Source: Gammaproteobacteria bacterium
Lineage (GTDB): Bacteria > Pseudomonadota > Gammaproteobacteria > Pseudomonadales > Pseudomonadaceae
DNA: 64,000 nt
Reading direction: 5' to 3'
Assembly: GCA_012728415.1 (NCBI GenBank)
Contig: JAAYFD010000014.1
Location: 44,196 to 108,195, forward strand
A model generated the notes under the pieces. That model ran no database searches, was not told the DNA's origin, and was given only the letters and a program-made list of their open reading frames with translations. Position numbers and translations under genes: made by a program. The number at the start of each line of letters is the position of its first letter. Position 1 is the stretch's first letter. Shown here one piece after another: positions 46,791-56,890 of the stretch.

Positions 46791-47729
46791 ATGAGTTATG
46801 CATTATCTATCCGGGGGCTGAACAAAACCTATGCCAACGGCTTTGTTGCCCTCAAGGGTATTGACCTGCACGTGCGCGAAGGCGACTTCTTTGCCCTGCT
46901 GGGCCCCAACGGGGCTGGCAAATCCACAACCATAGGCATCCTCTCGACTCTGGTAACCAAGACCTCGGGACATGTCAAGGTGTTTGGTCATGATCTTGAC
47001 ACAGAGCCATTGCAACTCAAGCGTTGTATCGGGCTAGTCCCCCAGGAGTTCAATTTTAACCAGTTTGAGCTGGTGCAAAATATTTTGGTGGTACAGGCAG
47101 GGTACTACGGTATCAAGCGAAAGGAAGCACTGATTCGTGCCGAGCAACTGCTCAAGCAGCTTGAGCTGTGGGATAAGCGCCATACCCAGGCACGCCTGTT
47201 ATCCGGGGGCATGAAACGTCGCCTGATGATTGCCCGGGCTCTGATGCACAAGCCACGCCTGTTGATTCTTGACGAACCAACCGCCGGCGTCGATATCGAA
47301 ATGCGCCGCTCCATGTGGGAATACCTGACCCGGCTGAACGAGCAGGGCACCACCATTATCCTCACAACCCACTACCTAGAAGAGGCAGAACAGCTGTGCC
47401 GCAACATCGCCATTATTGATCACGGCCATCTGGTGGAAAACACCAGCATGCGCCAGCTGCTGGCCCAGCTGCAAGTGGAAACCTTCATCCTTGACTTGAA
47501 GGAGCCCGTGAGTGCTGCCCCCAAGCTAAGCGGCTATCCCTGTGTCAGGCCGGACGAGCGTACTCTGGAGGTGCAAGTAAACAAAGAGCTGGGACTGACC
47601 GGCCTGTTTACTCAGCTTGGTGAGCACGGCATTGAGGTGCTAAGCATGCGCAATAAGAGTAATCGGCTGGAAGAGCTGTTTGTCTCGCTGGTGGAAGCCA
47701 ACTTGCAGGAGCCCCGTCATGAGCAGTGA
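46791..47729 (+). CDS. ABC exporter ATP-binding protein (YadG-like)
   Basis: The 312-residue cytosolic ATPase has Walker A GPNGAGKST near residue 40, Q-loop VPQEFNFN, signature LSGGMKRR near 139, Walker B LLILDEPTAG near 160 and the switch histidine in TTHYLEEAE. A C-terminal domain of about 90 residues follows. With the following permease it would form an ABC-2 exporter of unknown substrate; the pair resembles YadG/YadH. The next gene starts 11 bases before its end. Confidence 0.92.
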   Translation: MSYALSIRGLNKTYANGFVALKGIDLHVREGDFFALLGPNGAGKSTTIGILSTLVTKTSGHVKVFGHDLDTEPLQLKRCIGLVPQEFNFNQFELVQNILVVQAGYYGIKRKEALIRAEQLLKQLELWDKRHTQARLLSGGMKRRLMIARALMHKPRLLILDEPTAGVDIEMRRSMWEYLTRLNEQGTTIILTTHYLEEAEQLCRNIAIIDHGHLVENTSMRQLLAQLQVETFILDLKEPVSAAPKLSGYPCVRPDERTLEVQVNKELGLTGLFTQLGEHGIEVLSMRNKSNRLEELFVSLVEANLQEPRHEQ

Positions 47730-48498
47730 GTTTTCGTCCAACCTGACCGCCCTCTATACCATTGTGCATCGCGAAGCGCGACGCTTCCTGCGCATCTGGC
47801 CGCAAACCTTGTTGCCGCCAGCCATCACCATGGTTTTGTACTTCGTGATTTTCGGTAACCTGATCGGCAGCCGTATTGGGGAGATGGGTGGCTTCAGCTA
47901 CATGCAGTACATAGTTCCCGGGCTGATCATGATGTCAGTAATAACCAACGCGTACAGCAATGTGGTTTCCAGTTTTTTTAGTGCCAAGTTTCAGCGCTCA
48001 GTGGAGGAGTTGCTGGTATCACCGGTGTCGCCACACACTATCCTGACCGGTTTTGTGCTGGGTGGGGTCATGCGGGGCCTGATGGTGGCGCTAATCGTGA
48101 CGCTGTTGTCGTTGTTCTTCACGGAGCTGTCGGTACACAATCTGGGCATAACCGTGCTGGTAATCACGCTGACGGCGGTAGTGTTTTCACTGGGCGGCTT
48201 TATCAATGCGGTATTTGCCCGCAGTTTTGATGATATTTCCATTGTTCCGGCCTTCGTACTGACACCCCTGACCTATCTGGGTGGCGTGTTCTATTCCATC
48301 AGTTTGCTGGGCGAGTTCTGGCAAAAGCTGTCACTGGCGAATCCCATCCTGCACATGGTAAACGCATTTCGCTATGGCATCCTTGGTGTTTCCGATATCG
48401 CACCCGGTACGGCGGTTGCCTTTATGCTGGTGACCGCTGCTGGTTTGTATGTGTTTAGTGTGCGCTTGCTGATCAATGGCAAGGGTATGCGCCATTGA
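47719..48498 (+). CDS. ABC-2 type permease (YadH-like)
   Basis: The 259-residue inner-membrane protein has six predicted transmembrane helices, starting with LLPPAITMVLYFVIF near residue 33. The ABC-2 signature region DISIVPAFVLTPLTYLGGVF lies near residue 175. It forms a dimer with the ATPase encoded upstream, overlapping it by 11 bases. ATG 47719 has an AGGAG site seven bases upstream. The substrate is unknown. A sigma54 promoter for fliE lies between it and the flagellar block. Confidence 0.92.
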   Translation: MSSEFSSNLTALYTIVHREARRFLRIWPQTLLPPAITMVLYFVIFGNLIGSRIGEMGGFSYMQYIVPGLIMMSVITNAYSNVVSSFFSAKFQRSVEELLVSPVSPHTILTGFVLGGVMRGLMVALIVTLLSLFFTELSVHNLGITVLVITLTAVVFSLGGFINAVFARSFDDISIVPAFVLTPLTYLGGVFYSISLLGEFWQKLSLANPILHMVNAFRYGILGVSDIAPGTAVAFMLVTAAGLYVFSVRLLINGKGMRH

Positions 48499-48565
48499 TG
48501 AGCTTCGCGGGAAGAGAGTTCCACCAGGCGAAAAAGCTGATATCATCCTGATGCTGCTGGGGTGG

Positions 48566-48582
48566 TTGGCCTGAATCTTGCT
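48566..48582 (+). promoter_or_regulatory. fliE: Sigma54 promoter for the fliE operon
   Basis: TTGGC (48566-48570) and TTGCT (48578-48582) place GG and GC exactly 12 bases apart, matching the -24/-12 sigma54 pattern. The start site would be near 48593, about 43 bases before ATG 48636. Pseudomonas controls this class of flagellar genes with sigma54 and the FleQ/FleR activators, neither of which is encoded in this window. Confidence 0.75.
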
Positions 48583-48635
48583 GTATCTCGTTCAAAGAGG
48601 CGCTAGACGTCAAAAAAACGACGAGGTATCGGACA

Positions 48636-48989
48636 ATGATCCAGGGTGTTGAGTTCAACCGCTTGATGCTAGAAATGCGTGCCATGCAAACAGAAGCCAT
48701 GGCTGGCAAGAAACCAGCTGCGACAAATGGACCGGCAACAGCAGGCGAGGTGCCTGCAGTGCGGGGGCCAAGCTTTTCCGAATTGCTTGGCCAGGCTGTG
48801 AACAAGGTCAATGAAGTTCAGCAAACGGCCAACCAACTGTCTACGGCATTTGAGATGGGCGAAAGCGGTGTAGACCTGACCGATGTAATGGTTGCCACAC
48901 AAAAAGCCAGCATCTCCTTTCAGGGCATGACCCAGGTGCGCAACAAGCTGGTGCAGGCCTATCAAGACATTATGCAAATGCCGGTGTAG
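48636..48989 (+). CDS. fliE: Flagellar hook-basal body complex protein FliE
   Basis: FliE links the MS ring to the rod and is exported by the flagellar type III apparatus. The 117-residue protein has the conserved C-terminal pattern [32 protein letters not shown] and [16 protein letters not shown]. The N-terminus is variable, as in the family. ATG 48636 has a rather weak site. It leads fliEFGHI; fliF starts 14 bases later. Confidence 0.93.
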   Translation: MIQGVEFNRLMLEMRAMQTEAMAGKKPAATNGPATAGEVPAVRGPSFSELLGQAVNKVNEVQQTANQLSTAFEMGESGVDLTDVMVATQKASISFQGMTQVRNKLVQAYQDIMQMPV

Positions 48990-49002
48990 AGGCGGGTAAA
49001 TC

Positions 49003-50799
49003 ATGGTTGATGCAACTGACAATGTCCCCAGCACCCTTGATCAGGGGCAAAAAGCGGGCCGGCCGGCCGCGGCAGGACTGGCCTTCATGGAGAACCTGAT
49101 CCACATGCCCGGGCTGCGTCAAGTAGCCCTGATGGTAGGGCTGGCGGCCAGTGTTGCCATAGGCTTTGCCGTGGTGCTCTGGTCCCAGGAGCCTGATTAC
49201 CGCCCCTTGCTGACCAGCCTGAGCGGTATGGATACAGCCGGGGTGGTTGATAGCCTGGGGCAGGCTGGTATCAAGTACAAGGTTGAGCCGAACTCCGGTG
49301 CCTTACTGGTCCGGGCCAGCGACCTGGGTGAGGCGCGCTTGCGCCTGGCAGCGGCCGGTGTAATGTCTGACAGCAAACCGCAAGGCTTCGAGCTGCTGGA
49401 TCAGGATCAGGGGCTGGGTACCAGTCAGTTCATGGAAACTGCCCGCTACCGCCGTGGCCTGGAGGGAGAGCTGGCGCGGACAGTGGCCAGCTTGCATAAC
49501 GTGCGTAATGCCCGGGTGCATCTGGCCATTCCCAAAAGCTCGGTGTTCGTACGTGATGAGCGCAAGCCCAGTGCCTCTGTTCTGGTTGACTTGCAACAGG
49601 GGGCCAGCCTCGAACCGAGCCAGGTCATGGCAATCATTAATCTGGTCGCAACCAGTGTGCCGGAACTGAACAAAAACCAGGTTACTGTGGTTGACCAGAA
49701 GGGCAACCTGCTGTCGGACCAGCAAGAGCTGTCAGAAATGACCCGTGCCGGTAAGCAGTTTGACTACACGCGTCGCGTCGAATCGCTGTTTACTCAGCGT
49801 GTACACAACATCTTGCAGCCTGTATTGGGTGATGGCCGCTATAAGGCCGAGGTATCGGCCAGCATGGACTTCAGTGCCGTTGAGTCCACCTCGGAAACCT
49901 TTAACCCTGACCAGCAAGCACTGCGCAGCGAGCAGTCCCTGGTTGAGCAGCGCTCAGCCAGTCTGGGACCGCAAGGTGTTCCTGGCGCCCTGAGCAATCA
50001 GCCACCTGGCGCTTCGTCTGCCCCTGAGCAAGCCATAGGTGGTGTTGCAGTAGATGGGCCGGTTGCTTCCGGCCAGCCACTGCTGGATGCCAATGGCCAA
50101 CAGATTATTGATCCGGCGACAGGCATGCCGATGCTGGCACCTTATCCGAGCGACAAGCGCGAACAGGCAACCCGCAACTTTGAGGTGGATCGCTCAATTA
50201 GCTATGTCAAACAGGACCAGGGTCGTTTGCAGCGGCTGTCGGTTGCTGTAGTAGTGGATGACCGCATCAGTCTGGATGCCGAGGGTGAAGTAGTGCGCGT
50301 TCCCTGGAGCGACCAGGACCTGGACCGTTTTACCCGCCTGGTGCAAGACGCTGTGGGCTACAGTGCCAGTCGTGGTGACAGTGTTAGTGTAATCAATGCG
50401 CCCTTTGTGCCAGTGCCGGAAGAGGTGTATGAGGCGCCTCCGTTTTATAGCGAGCCATGGTTTTGGGATATCCTGAAGCAGGTACTGGGCATTCTGTTTA
50501 TTGTTATTTTGGTGTTTGGTGTGCTGCGCCCGCTGATGAACAACATTGTCGGTGGTGGCAAGTCCAGGCAGTTGCAGGCGACTGATGACGGAGCGCACAG
50601 TGGAACGGGTGGCCTGGATGATATTGATGCCCAGCTGTCAGATGACAAGCTTAGCCTCGGTGTTGACGGACAGCCCATTTTGTTGCCAAGTCCGAGCGAA
50701 GGGTATGATGCACAGCTTGGCGCCATCAAAAACCTGGTAGCAGATGATCCTGGCCGTGTGGCTCAGGTGGTCAAAGAATGGATTAATAGCGATGACTGA
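49003..50799 (+). CDS. fliF: Flagellar M-ring protein FliF
   Basis: FliF forms the MS ring in the inner membrane. The 598-residue protein has two transmembrane helices (about 40-58 and 490-512). Between them are the YscJ-like ring-building domain (SGMDTAGVVDSLGQAGI, near 70) and the long periplasmic part, including the variable loop around 320-370. The cytoplasmic C-terminus (about 530-598) binds FliG and ends in VAQVVKEWINSD, the usual FliG contact. It overlaps fliG by eight bases. Confidence 0.95.
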   Translation: MVDATDNVPSTLDQGQKAGRPAAAGLAFMENLIHMPGLRQVALMVGLAASVAIGFAVVLWSQEPDYRPLLTSLSGMDTAGVVDSLGQAGIKYKVEPNSGALLVRASDLGEARLRLAAAGVMSDSKPQGFELLDQDQGLGTSQFMETARYRRGLEGELARTVASLHNVRNARVHLAIPKSSVFVRDERKPSASVLVDLQQGASLEPSQVMAIINLVATSVPELNKNQVTVVDQKGNLLSDQQELSEMTRAGKQFDYTRRVESLFTQRVHNILQPVLGDGRYKAEVSASMDFSAVESTSETFNPDQQALRSEQSLVEQRSASLGPQGVPGALSNQPPGASSAPEQAIGGVAVDGPVASGQPLLDANGQQIIDPATGMPMLAPYPSDKREQATRNFEVDRSISYVKQDQGRLQRLSVAVVVDDRISLDAEGEVVRVPWSDQDLDRFTRLVQDAVGYSASRGDSVSVINAPFVPVPEEVYEAPPFYSEPWFWDILKQVLGILFIVILVFGVLRPLMNNIVGGGKSRQLQATDDGAHSGTGGLDDIDAQLSDDKLSLGVDGQPILLPSPSEGYDAQLGAIKNLVADDPGRVAQVVKEWINSDD

Positions 50800-51808
50800 C
50801 GGCAAAGTAGTGGCGAAAATGAGCAAGGTGGAGAAGGCTGCCATCTTGTTGCTGTCCCTGGGTGAAGCTGATGCTGCCCAGGTCCTGCGGCATATGGGGC
50901 CCAAGGAGGTCCAGCGTGTTGGCTTGGCCATGGCCCAGATGACCAACATACATCGCGACCAGGTTGAGCTGGTGATGAGCGAGTTCGTTGAGCTGGTGGG
51001 TGAGCAAACTGGACTGGGTGTTGGCTCGGATGCTTATATCCGCAAAATGTTGACCCAGGCTCTGGGTGAAGACAAAGCCGGAAACCTCATTGACCGCATT
51101 CTGCTTGGCGGCAATACCAGCGGGCTGGACAGCCTGAAGTGGATGGAGCCGCGCGCGGTGGCCGACGTAATTCGCTACGAACATCCACAAATCCAGGCGA
51201 TTGTCGTGGCGTATCTGGATCCGGACCAGGCTGGTGAAGTCTTGTCGCACTTTGATCACAAGGTACGGCTGGATATTATTCTTCGGGTATCTGCGTTGAA
51301 CACCATTCAACCGGCAGCCTTGAGCGAGCTGAACGCAATTTTAGAAAAACAGTTTTCCGGCAATGCGAACACCAGTCGTACCACCATGGGGGGCGTGAAG
51401 CGTGCAGCCGATATCATGAACTTTCTTGACAGCTCGGTGGAAGGCCCGCTACTGGATTCTATTCGTGAACTTGATGGCGACCTGTCCTCGCAAATTGAAG
51501 ACCTGATGTTTGTTTTTGACAACCTTGTCGATGTGGATGATCGCGGGATCCAGGCGCTGTTGCGTGAGGTTTCCTCGGATGTGCTGGTGTTGGCTCTCAA
51601 GGGAGCTGATGAGGCCATTAAAGAAAAGGTGTTTCGCAATATGTCCAAGCGTGCATCCGAGTTGCTGCGCGATGACCTGGATGCCAAGGGTCCTGTGCGT
51701 GTTAGCGAAGTTGAGGGTGCACAGAAAGAAATTCTGACCATTGCCCGCCGTATGGCCGATGCTGGTGAAATCGTGCTTGGCGGCAAAGGTGGTGAAGAGA
51801 TGATTTAA
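50792..51808 (+). CDS. fliG: Flagellar motor switch protein FliG
   Basis: FliG sits on the cytosolic face of FliF and contacts the stator to produce rotation. The 338-residue protein shows the N-domain KAAILLLSLGE, the EHPQ motif (EHPQIQAIVVAYL) near residue 130 and the C-terminal FVFDNLVDVDDRGIQALLREV with its charged residues. Length equals that known for Pseudomonas FliG. ATG 50792 overlaps the fliF stop; ATG at residue 10 is a less likely alternative. Confidence 0.97.
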   Translation: MTDGKVVAKMSKVEKAAILLLSLGEADAAQVLRHMGPKEVQRVGLAMAQMTNIHRDQVELVMSEFVELVGEQTGLGVGSDAYIRKMLTQALGEDKAGNLIDRILLGGNTSGLDSLKWMEPRAVADVIRYEHPQIQAIVVAYLDPDQAGEVLSHFDHKVRLDIILRVSALNTIQPAALSELNAILEKQFSGNANTSRTTMGGVKRAADIMNFLDSSVEGPLLDSIRELDGDLSSQIEDLMFVFDNLVDVDDRGIQALLREVSSDVLVLALKGADEAIKEKVFRNMSKRASELLRDDLDAKGPVRVSEVEGAQKEILTIARRMADAGEIVLGGKGGEEMI

Positions 51809-51811
51809 GCC

Positions 51812-52711
51812 ATGAGCAGCAAAAACTCGTCCAGCGAATTGCTTCGTGACCAGCAAGCCGAGGCTTTTACATCCTGGCAGATGCCGTCTTTTGATGAAGC
51901 TGCAGCGAATGTCATCCAGCATCCGGATGCACTGGAAGCAGACAAGGAGGCAGCTGCGACAACCGATTCGGAGCCCGAAGTAGAGATTGAGGATGTCGAA
52001 CTGGACACCGTGCAGCCACTGACACTGGAAGAGGTCGAGGCGGTACGTCAGGATGCCTATAACGAAGGCTTCAGTACGGGGGAAAAGGATGGCTTTCATG
52101 CCGGTCAGCTACGTGCTGCGCAAGAAGCCGAGGCTGAGCTGAAACCTCGTTTGAGAGCACTGGAAAGCCTGATGCAGCAACTGTTTGATCCAATTTCGGC
52201 TCAGGATCAGGCTATTGAGCATATGCTGCTGGATCTGGTCTGCATGATTAGCAAAGAGGTTATTCAGCGCGAGTTGAAAATCGACTCGGCGCAGATTGGT
52301 CGTGCGCTACGCGAAGCAATGAAATTGCTGCCGCTTGATGACGGGCAGGTACGCATTCATGTTAATCCTCAGGATTTTGCCGCAATTCGTGACTTGCGTG
52401 ATCGTCATGAAGAAAACTGGCGCATTTTAGAGGACGATGATTTGTTGCCAGGCGGCTGTCGGGTGGAAACCCTGCACAGTCAGATTGATGCCAGTATTGA
52501 AACCCGCATGCACACCCTGGTCCAGCAGCTGCTGGACCAGCAACGTCATCTGCGTTCCGACCCGGTGCCGCCGGATATGCAACACACATTTGACCTGTCG
52601 CCCGAGAGTCAGCCGGAAAGCCAGGCACTGCCACCAGAGCAGAATGTTGCGAACATGGAATCAGAAGATAACAAGGCTGGCGATCAGGAAGGCACTGCAG
52701 ATGAAGCTTGA
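51812..52711 (+). CDS. fliH: Flagellar assembly protein FliH
   Basis: FliH holds the FliI ATPase at the export gate. The 299-residue protein has an acidic disordered start, a GxxxG-type repeat region ([17 protein letters not shown] near residue 85), and the C-terminal FliH/V-ATPase-E-like domain with [13 protein letters not shown] near 140. The tail of about 50 residues is acidic. It starts three bases after fliG and overlaps fliI by 11. Confidence 0.93.
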   Translation: MSSKNSSSELLRDQQAEAFTSWQMPSFDEAAANVIQHPDALEADKEAAATTDSEPEVEIEDVELDTVQPLTLEEVEAVRQDAYNEGFSTGEKDGFHAGQLRAAQEAEAELKPRLRALESLMQQLFDPISAQDQAIEHMLLDLVCMISKEVIQRELKIDSAQIGRALREAMKLLPLDDGQVRIHVNPQDFAAIRDLRDRHEENWRILEDDDLLPGGCRVETLHSQIDASIETRMHTLVQQLLDQQRHLRSDPVPPDMQHTFDLSPESQPESQALPPEQNVANMESEDNKAGDQEGTADEA

Positions 52712-54065
52712 GCGTACCGCGATAGCCACTCGGCTGGAAGCCTATAAGTCAGCCATCAGTCTTCCGCAACAGCCTCCGGTTGAGGGGCGCTTGTTGCGTA
52801 TGGTCGGCCTGACGCTTGAGGCCAAAGGGCTGCGTGCGGCAGTAGGCAGTCGCTGTATGGTGATCAATGCAGATACCCACAACCCGGTTGAGGTAGAGGC
52901 GGAGGTCATGGGGTTTGCCGGCGACAAGGTGTTTCTGATGCCGGTTGGCAATGTAGAAGGTGTTGCACCGGGGGCGCGGGTAGTGCCCATGGCTGGCACC
53001 GATATGGTGCCTATGAGCAATAGCATGTTGGGACGAGTTCTGGATGGCGCTGGCCGTCCGCTGGACGGTGGGCCGCGTATCAGGGCCGACGCCTGGGTGC
53101 CGATGATCGGGCCCGCCATCAATCCGTTGCTGCGCAACCCGATCTGCGAACCACTTGATGTTGGTTTGCGCTGCATCAACAGCACATTGACCGTGGGGCG
53201 TGGTCAGCGGATTGGACTGTTTGCAGGTACCGGTGTGGGCAAATCGGTATTGCTGGGCATGATGACCCGCTTTACCAAGGCGGATGTAGTTGTGGTCGGC
53301 CTGATCGGAGAGCGGGGCAGGGAGGTTAAGGAGTTTATCGAAGACATCCTGGGTGAGGACGATATCAAGCGCGCAGTAGTGGTGGCCTCTCCGGCGGATG
53401 ATGCACCGCTGCTGCGTTTGCGTGCCGCCATGTATTGCACCCGCATTGCCGAATACTTTCGTGACCAGAATCTTAACGTACTGCTACTGATGGATTCGTT
53501 GACCCGTTATGCTCAGGCCCAGCGGGAAATCGCCCTGGCCATCGGTGAGCCACCCGCAACCAAAGGTTATCCGCCCTCGGTGTTTGCCAAGCTGCCGGCG
53601 CTGGTCGAACGTGCCGGCAATGCAGAACCGGGAGGGGGCTCTATCACTGCGTTTTATACTGTGCTGTCTGAGGGGGATGACCAGCAAGACCCGATTGCTG
53701 ATGCAGCACGGGGCGTGCTTGATGGGCATTTTGTACTTTCACGCACCCTGGCCGAAGAAGGGCATTACCCGGCGATTGATATCAGTGCTTCGGTAAGTCG
53801 GGTGATGCCCCAGGTGACCAGCCCGGAGCATCTAAAAAATGCCCAGCGCTTCAAGCAATTGTGGACCCGCTACCAGCAAAGCCGCGACCTGATCAGTGTG
53901 GGAGCCTATGTGCCCGGTGGTGACCCGGATACTGACCTGGCTATTGAGCGTTTTCCTGTAATGTCTGATTTTTTGCGTCAGGACCTCAATGAGTCTGAAG
54001 ACCTGGCTGCCAGTATCGAGCGATTGGCGAATATTGTTGCGGCGCCGCAACAATCAAAAGGCTGA
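52701..54065 (+). CDS. fliI: Flagellum-specific ATPase FliI
   Basis: FliI is the hexameric ATPase of flagellar type III export. The 454-residue protein has Walker A GTGVGKS near residue 178, GERGREV near 205, Walker [13 protein letters not shown] near 262 and the conserved KGYPPSVF stretch near 290. ATG 52701 lies within the fliH end and yields the usual N-terminus; an open extension to 52437 is a shadow of fliH. A 130-base gap separates it from fliJ, longer than usual in Pseudomonas. Confidence 0.96.
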   Translation: MKLERTAIATRLEAYKSAISLPQQPPVEGRLLRMVGLTLEAKGLRAAVGSRCMVINADTHNPVEVEAEVMGFAGDKVFLMPVGNVEGVAPGARVVPMAGTDMVPMSNSMLGRVLDGAGRPLDGGPRIRADAWVPMIGPAINPLLRNPICEPLDVGLRCINSTLTVGRGQRIGLFAGTGVGKSVLLGMMTRFTKADVVVVGLIGERGREVKEFIEDILGEDDIKRAVVVASPADDAPLLRLRAAMYCTRIAEYFRDQNLNVLLLMDSLTRYAQAQREIALAIGEPPATKGYPPSVFAKLPALVERAGNAEPGGGSITAFYTVLSEGDDQQDPIADAARGVLDGHFVLSRTLAEEGHYPAIDISASVSRVMPQVTSPEHLKNAQRFKQLWTRYQQSRDLISVGAYVPGGDPDTDLAIERFPVMSDFLRQDLNESEDLAASIERLANIVAAPQQSKG

Positions 54066-54195
54066 CACAGCCACTACCTTGTGGGCTTGTGGGTGATACA
54101 AGAGCATATTTAGGCACAGGCTTTTTGGCTTGATGCTCCAGCCAGGTTTATAGTTTTGGCTCAGATGTATTGGTGGTGATGAGGAACTGTGTAGA

Positions 54196-54657
54196 ATGCT
54201 GAAAAAAGCCAAACGGCTGGCACCTGTTATAGAAATGGCGGAGCAAACAGAGCAAGAGGCGGCCGGCAAGCTGGCCAAGCTGCAACAGCAGCTGTTGCAG
54301 GCCGAGCAGCAGCTGGCTGGACTTGAACAATACCGCAATGATTATCAGCAGCAGTGGATCACCCGTGGCCAGACAGGTGTTACTGGCGAATGGCTGATGA
54401 ATTACCAGCGTTTCCTTTCGCAGCTGGAAACCGCTATCGAGCAGCAGCGTAACAGTGTGCAATGGCACCAGCGCAATGTAGAAAAGGCGCGTGCACAATG
54501 GCAACAGGCTTATACACGCCTTGAGGGTCTAAAAAAACTGGTGCAGCGCTATCATGATCAGGCCAGGCATATTGCAGACCGTCAGGAACAGAAAGACATG
54601 GATGAAATGGCAGCCCGTGCCGGGCTGCTCAAACAAAGCATGGTTGGGGATTCATGA
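54196..54657 (+). CDS. fliJ: Flagellar export chaperone FliJ
   Basis: FliJ is a coiled-coil protein that couples FliI to the export gate. The 153-residue product is almost wholly helical and rich in Gln, Glu, Arg and Leu, with the usual RLAPVIEMAEQTEQEA start and no membrane segment. ATG 54196 has a weak upstream site. The 54066-54195 gap before it shows no clear terminator. It overlaps the following Tag-like gene by four bases. Confidence 0.9.
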   Translation: MLKKAKRLAPVIEMAEQTEQEAAGKLAKLQQQLLQAEQQLAGLEQYRNDYQQQWITRGQTGVTGEWLMNYQRFLSQLETAIEQQRNSVQWHQRNVEKARAQWQQAYTRLEGLKKLVQRYHDQARHIADRQEQKDMDEMAARAGLLKQSMVGDS

Positions 54658-55334
54658 TGAGCATCAGCTATCCGTGGCTGTACGAATATGCATTGCGCCG
54701 CAAGGGCAGCATTCAGGAGCTTGAGGCCAGCTTGCCGGTTCCTTTGACAGAAGAGCAACTGACAGCCATCCCCGATGACCGCTATCTGTCGCTGATGACC
54801 CGGCGTATCTTTCGTGCCGGTTTGCGCCACGCCATGGTGGACGCCCGCTGGCCAGCCTTCGAGGAGGCTTTTTGGGGCTTCGATCCCGAGAAGATGGTGC
54901 TGCTGAGCGCCGAGCATATAGAGCGGCATATGCAAAACAAGGCGCTGATCCGCCATCTCGGCAAGTTGCGCAGCATTCCGCGCAACGCTCAGCTGATACT
55001 GGATATCAGCCGGGAGCATGGCGGTTTTGGCCGCTTTCTGGCGCAATGGCCAGTCGATGACATTGTCGGCCTGTGGTTCTTGTTGAGAAAGCGTGGCTAC
55101 CAGCTGGGCGGCTATTCGACCCCGGGCTTTTTGCGGATGGCCGGCAAGGATACCTTTTTGATTACCACCGATGTGGTGGCTGCACTTATCGCCCGGGGTG
55201 TCATTGATCGTCAGCCCACCAGCCAGGGAACGTTGCGGGATATGCAAAAAGCGTTCAATCAGCTGCACCAGAGCAGTGGCCGTCCGTTATGCCAGTTGTC
55301 CGCCATGCTGGCCTGGACAGTGAATCACGATTGA
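54654..55334 (+). CDS. Tag-like DNA glycosylase family protein
   Basis: The 226-residue protein resembles DNA-3-methyladenine glycosylase I over its middle (FRAGLRHAMVDARWPAFEEAF near residue 53 and IPRNAQLILDI near 104). The N-terminal Cys/His and the C-terminal Cys-rich end that bind zinc in E. coli Tag are missing. When aligned at AGL, the catalytic Glu seems replaced by Arg. It may therefore be inactive or have another role. It starts within the fliJ end, so it is probably read from the flagellar operon, an unusual place for a repair gene. ATG 54657 is another possible start. Confidence 0.65.
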   Translation: MMSISYPWLYEYALRRKGSIQELEASLPVPLTEEQLTAIPDDRYLSLMTRRIFRAGLRHAMVDARWPAFEEAFWGFDPEKMVLLSAEHIERHMQNKALIRHLGKLRSIPRNAQLILDISREHGGFGRFLAQWPVDDIVGLWFLLRKRGYQLGGYSTPGFLRMAGKDTFLITTDVVAALIARGVIDRQPTSQGTLRDMQKAFNQLHQSSGRPLCQLSAMLAWTVNHD

Positions 55335-55351
55335 GGCTGTCACTTCCCTGG

Positions 55352-55408
55352 ATTCTGCGACAGGGCTTCGCTACGCGCAGAATGACAGGATCGGCGTCAT
55401 TCTGCGCG
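55352..55408. repeat. Dispersed hairpin repeat, copy 2
   Basis: ATTCTGCG (55352-55359) pairs with CGCAGAAT (55376-55383). A further ATTCTGCGCG lies at 55399-55408 and may pair alternatively. It matches copy 1 at 18571-18602 in loop (GGCTTC), arms and flanks. It sits between the converging Tag-like gene and trpB and could end transcription of either. Confidence 0.7.
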
Positions 55409-55427
55409 TGGTGCTTTTGCGGGTGAG

Positions 55428-56633
55428 TTATAGGCCCAATAACCCGGCGACATAGTCCACATCCTTGTCTCCGCGGCCAGACAAGTTAACCAGAATTTGC
55501 TGGTGTGGCTGCAGGGTGGGCGCGGTGCGGATGGCCCAGGCTACTGCATGGGCGCTTTCCAGTGCAGGGATAATGCCTTCAACCCGTGACAGGCGCATGA
55601 ATGCATCCAGGGTTTCCTGGTCGGTGACACTGTCATAGTGAACCCGGCCCAGATCTTTCAGGTAACTGTGTTGTGGACCAATGCCCGGGTAGTCGAGCCC
55701 GGATGCAATGGAGTGTACCGGGTCAGGATTGCCTTCTTCGTCAGCCAGCACATAGCAGGACATGCCGTGAATCACTCCCGGCTTGCCCATGGTCAGGGTT
55801 GCCGCATGACGGTTGGTATCCAGTCCTTCGCCTGCAGGCTCGACACCGACCAGCCTGACCTGGGTATCGTTAAGAAAGGCGGTAAACATACCGATGGCAT
55901 TTGAGCCGCCGCCAACACAGGCAGCGACCACATCTGGCAGGCGTTTATGCTTTGACAGGCATTGCTCACGTGCTTCAGTACCGATAATAGCCTGGAAGTC
56001 ACGTACCATTTTCGGGAAAGGGTGCGGACCGACCACCGAGCCGATGGCGTAAATAAAGTCGTGCGGGTTTTTCAGGTATTCTTCGAAGGCGCTGTCAACC
56101 GCATCTTTCAGAGTGGCTGTGCCACGGGTAACAGGTACCAGATCGCAGCCGAGAACTTTCATCTTGACCACGTTGGGGTGTTCTTTTTCAATATCCACCT
56201 GGCCCATGTGGATTTCACAAGGGATGCCGACCAGTGCACAGGCCGTCGCCAATGCCACACCATGTTGGCCGGCACCGGTTTCAGCGATCACTTTCTTTTT
56301 GCCCATGTGTTTGGCCAGCAAAGCTTCACCCAGGCAGTGATTGATCTTGTGTGCGCCGGTATGGTTCAGGTCCTCACGCTTGAGCAAAATCTGGGCACCA
56401 CCAAGCTCCTCGGACAGACGCCTAGCGTGAAAGATCGGGCTGGGGCGGCCTACATAGTCGGCGAACAGGCTGGCCAGCTCTTGTTGAAACTCTGCCGTCT
56501 GACGAATTTCTTCATAGGCATCATTAATGTCATCCATCACCTGTTTCAATTCAGGCGGTACATACTGGCCACCATAGGCACCGAAATAACCCTGTTCATC
56601 TGGCATGGCAGCAAAGCTGGTTGTGCTGTTCAT
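55428..56633 (-). CDS. trpB: Tryptophan synthase beta subunit (orphan, without trpA)
   Basis: TrpB joins indole and serine to tryptophan with pyridoxal phosphate. The 401-residue protein shows the PLP lysine in GAHKIN near residue 96, the catalytic Glu in AETGAGQHG near 118, [10 protein letters not shown] near 198 and the phosphate-binding GGGSNA near 240. No trpA is present next to it. The sequence after the lysine ([14 protein letters not shown]) differs from the usual VLGQALLA, so it may be an alternative TrpB copy. ATG 56633 is preferred; the frame upstream to 56723 is not conserved. Confidence 0.9.
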   Translation of the reverse strand: MNSTTSFAAMPDEQGYFGAYGGQYVPPELKQVMDDINDAYEEIRQTAEFQQELASLFADYVGRPSPIFHARRLSEELGGAQILLKREDLNHTGAHKINHCLGEALLAKHMGKKKVIAETGAGQHGVALATACALVGIPCEIHMGQVDIEKEHPNVVKMKVLGCDLVPVTRGTATLKDAVDSAFEEYLKNPHDFIYAIGSVVGPHPFPKMVRDFQAIIGTEAREQCLSKHKRLPDVVAACVGGGSNAIGMFTAFLNDTQVRLVGVEPAGEGLDTNRHAATLTMGKPGVIHGMSCYVLADEEGNPDPVHSIASGLDYPGIGPQHSYLKDLGRVHYDSVTDQETLDAFMRLSRVEGIIPALESAHAVAWAIRTAPTLQPHQQILVNLSGRGDKDVDYVAGLLGL

Positions 56634-56677
56634 TTGTGATCTCGCTGGCAACTGCTGGAATAAGGGAGCGATCTTGA

Positions 56678-56693
56678 GCTGCATGCATGCAGC
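56678..56693. promoter_or_regulatory. Perfect 16-bp palindrome upstream of trpB
   Basis: GCTGCATGCATGCAGC is fully self-complementary and centred about 52 bases upstream of the trpB start codon. It shares the GCATGCATGC core with the arms of the palindrome at 6839-6870. It may be an operator; the binding protein is unknown. Confidence 0.45.
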
Positions 56694-56890
56694 CGGAAAC
56701 ATCAGAATCCCCATGCAATGCAAGAGTGTATTTTAATTTGCAGGAAAATGCAGCGGTTTGCCGTCAGTCAGTCGAAAGACTAAAGTGTGGCAGTGAGTTG
56801 CATTGTCTTTTTGGTCCGGGTGGTTATGCCTCACCGGTAAACAGCAAAGCATGCAAGCAAATTAGCGTTCAGGGGTGTAAATTGTAATCC

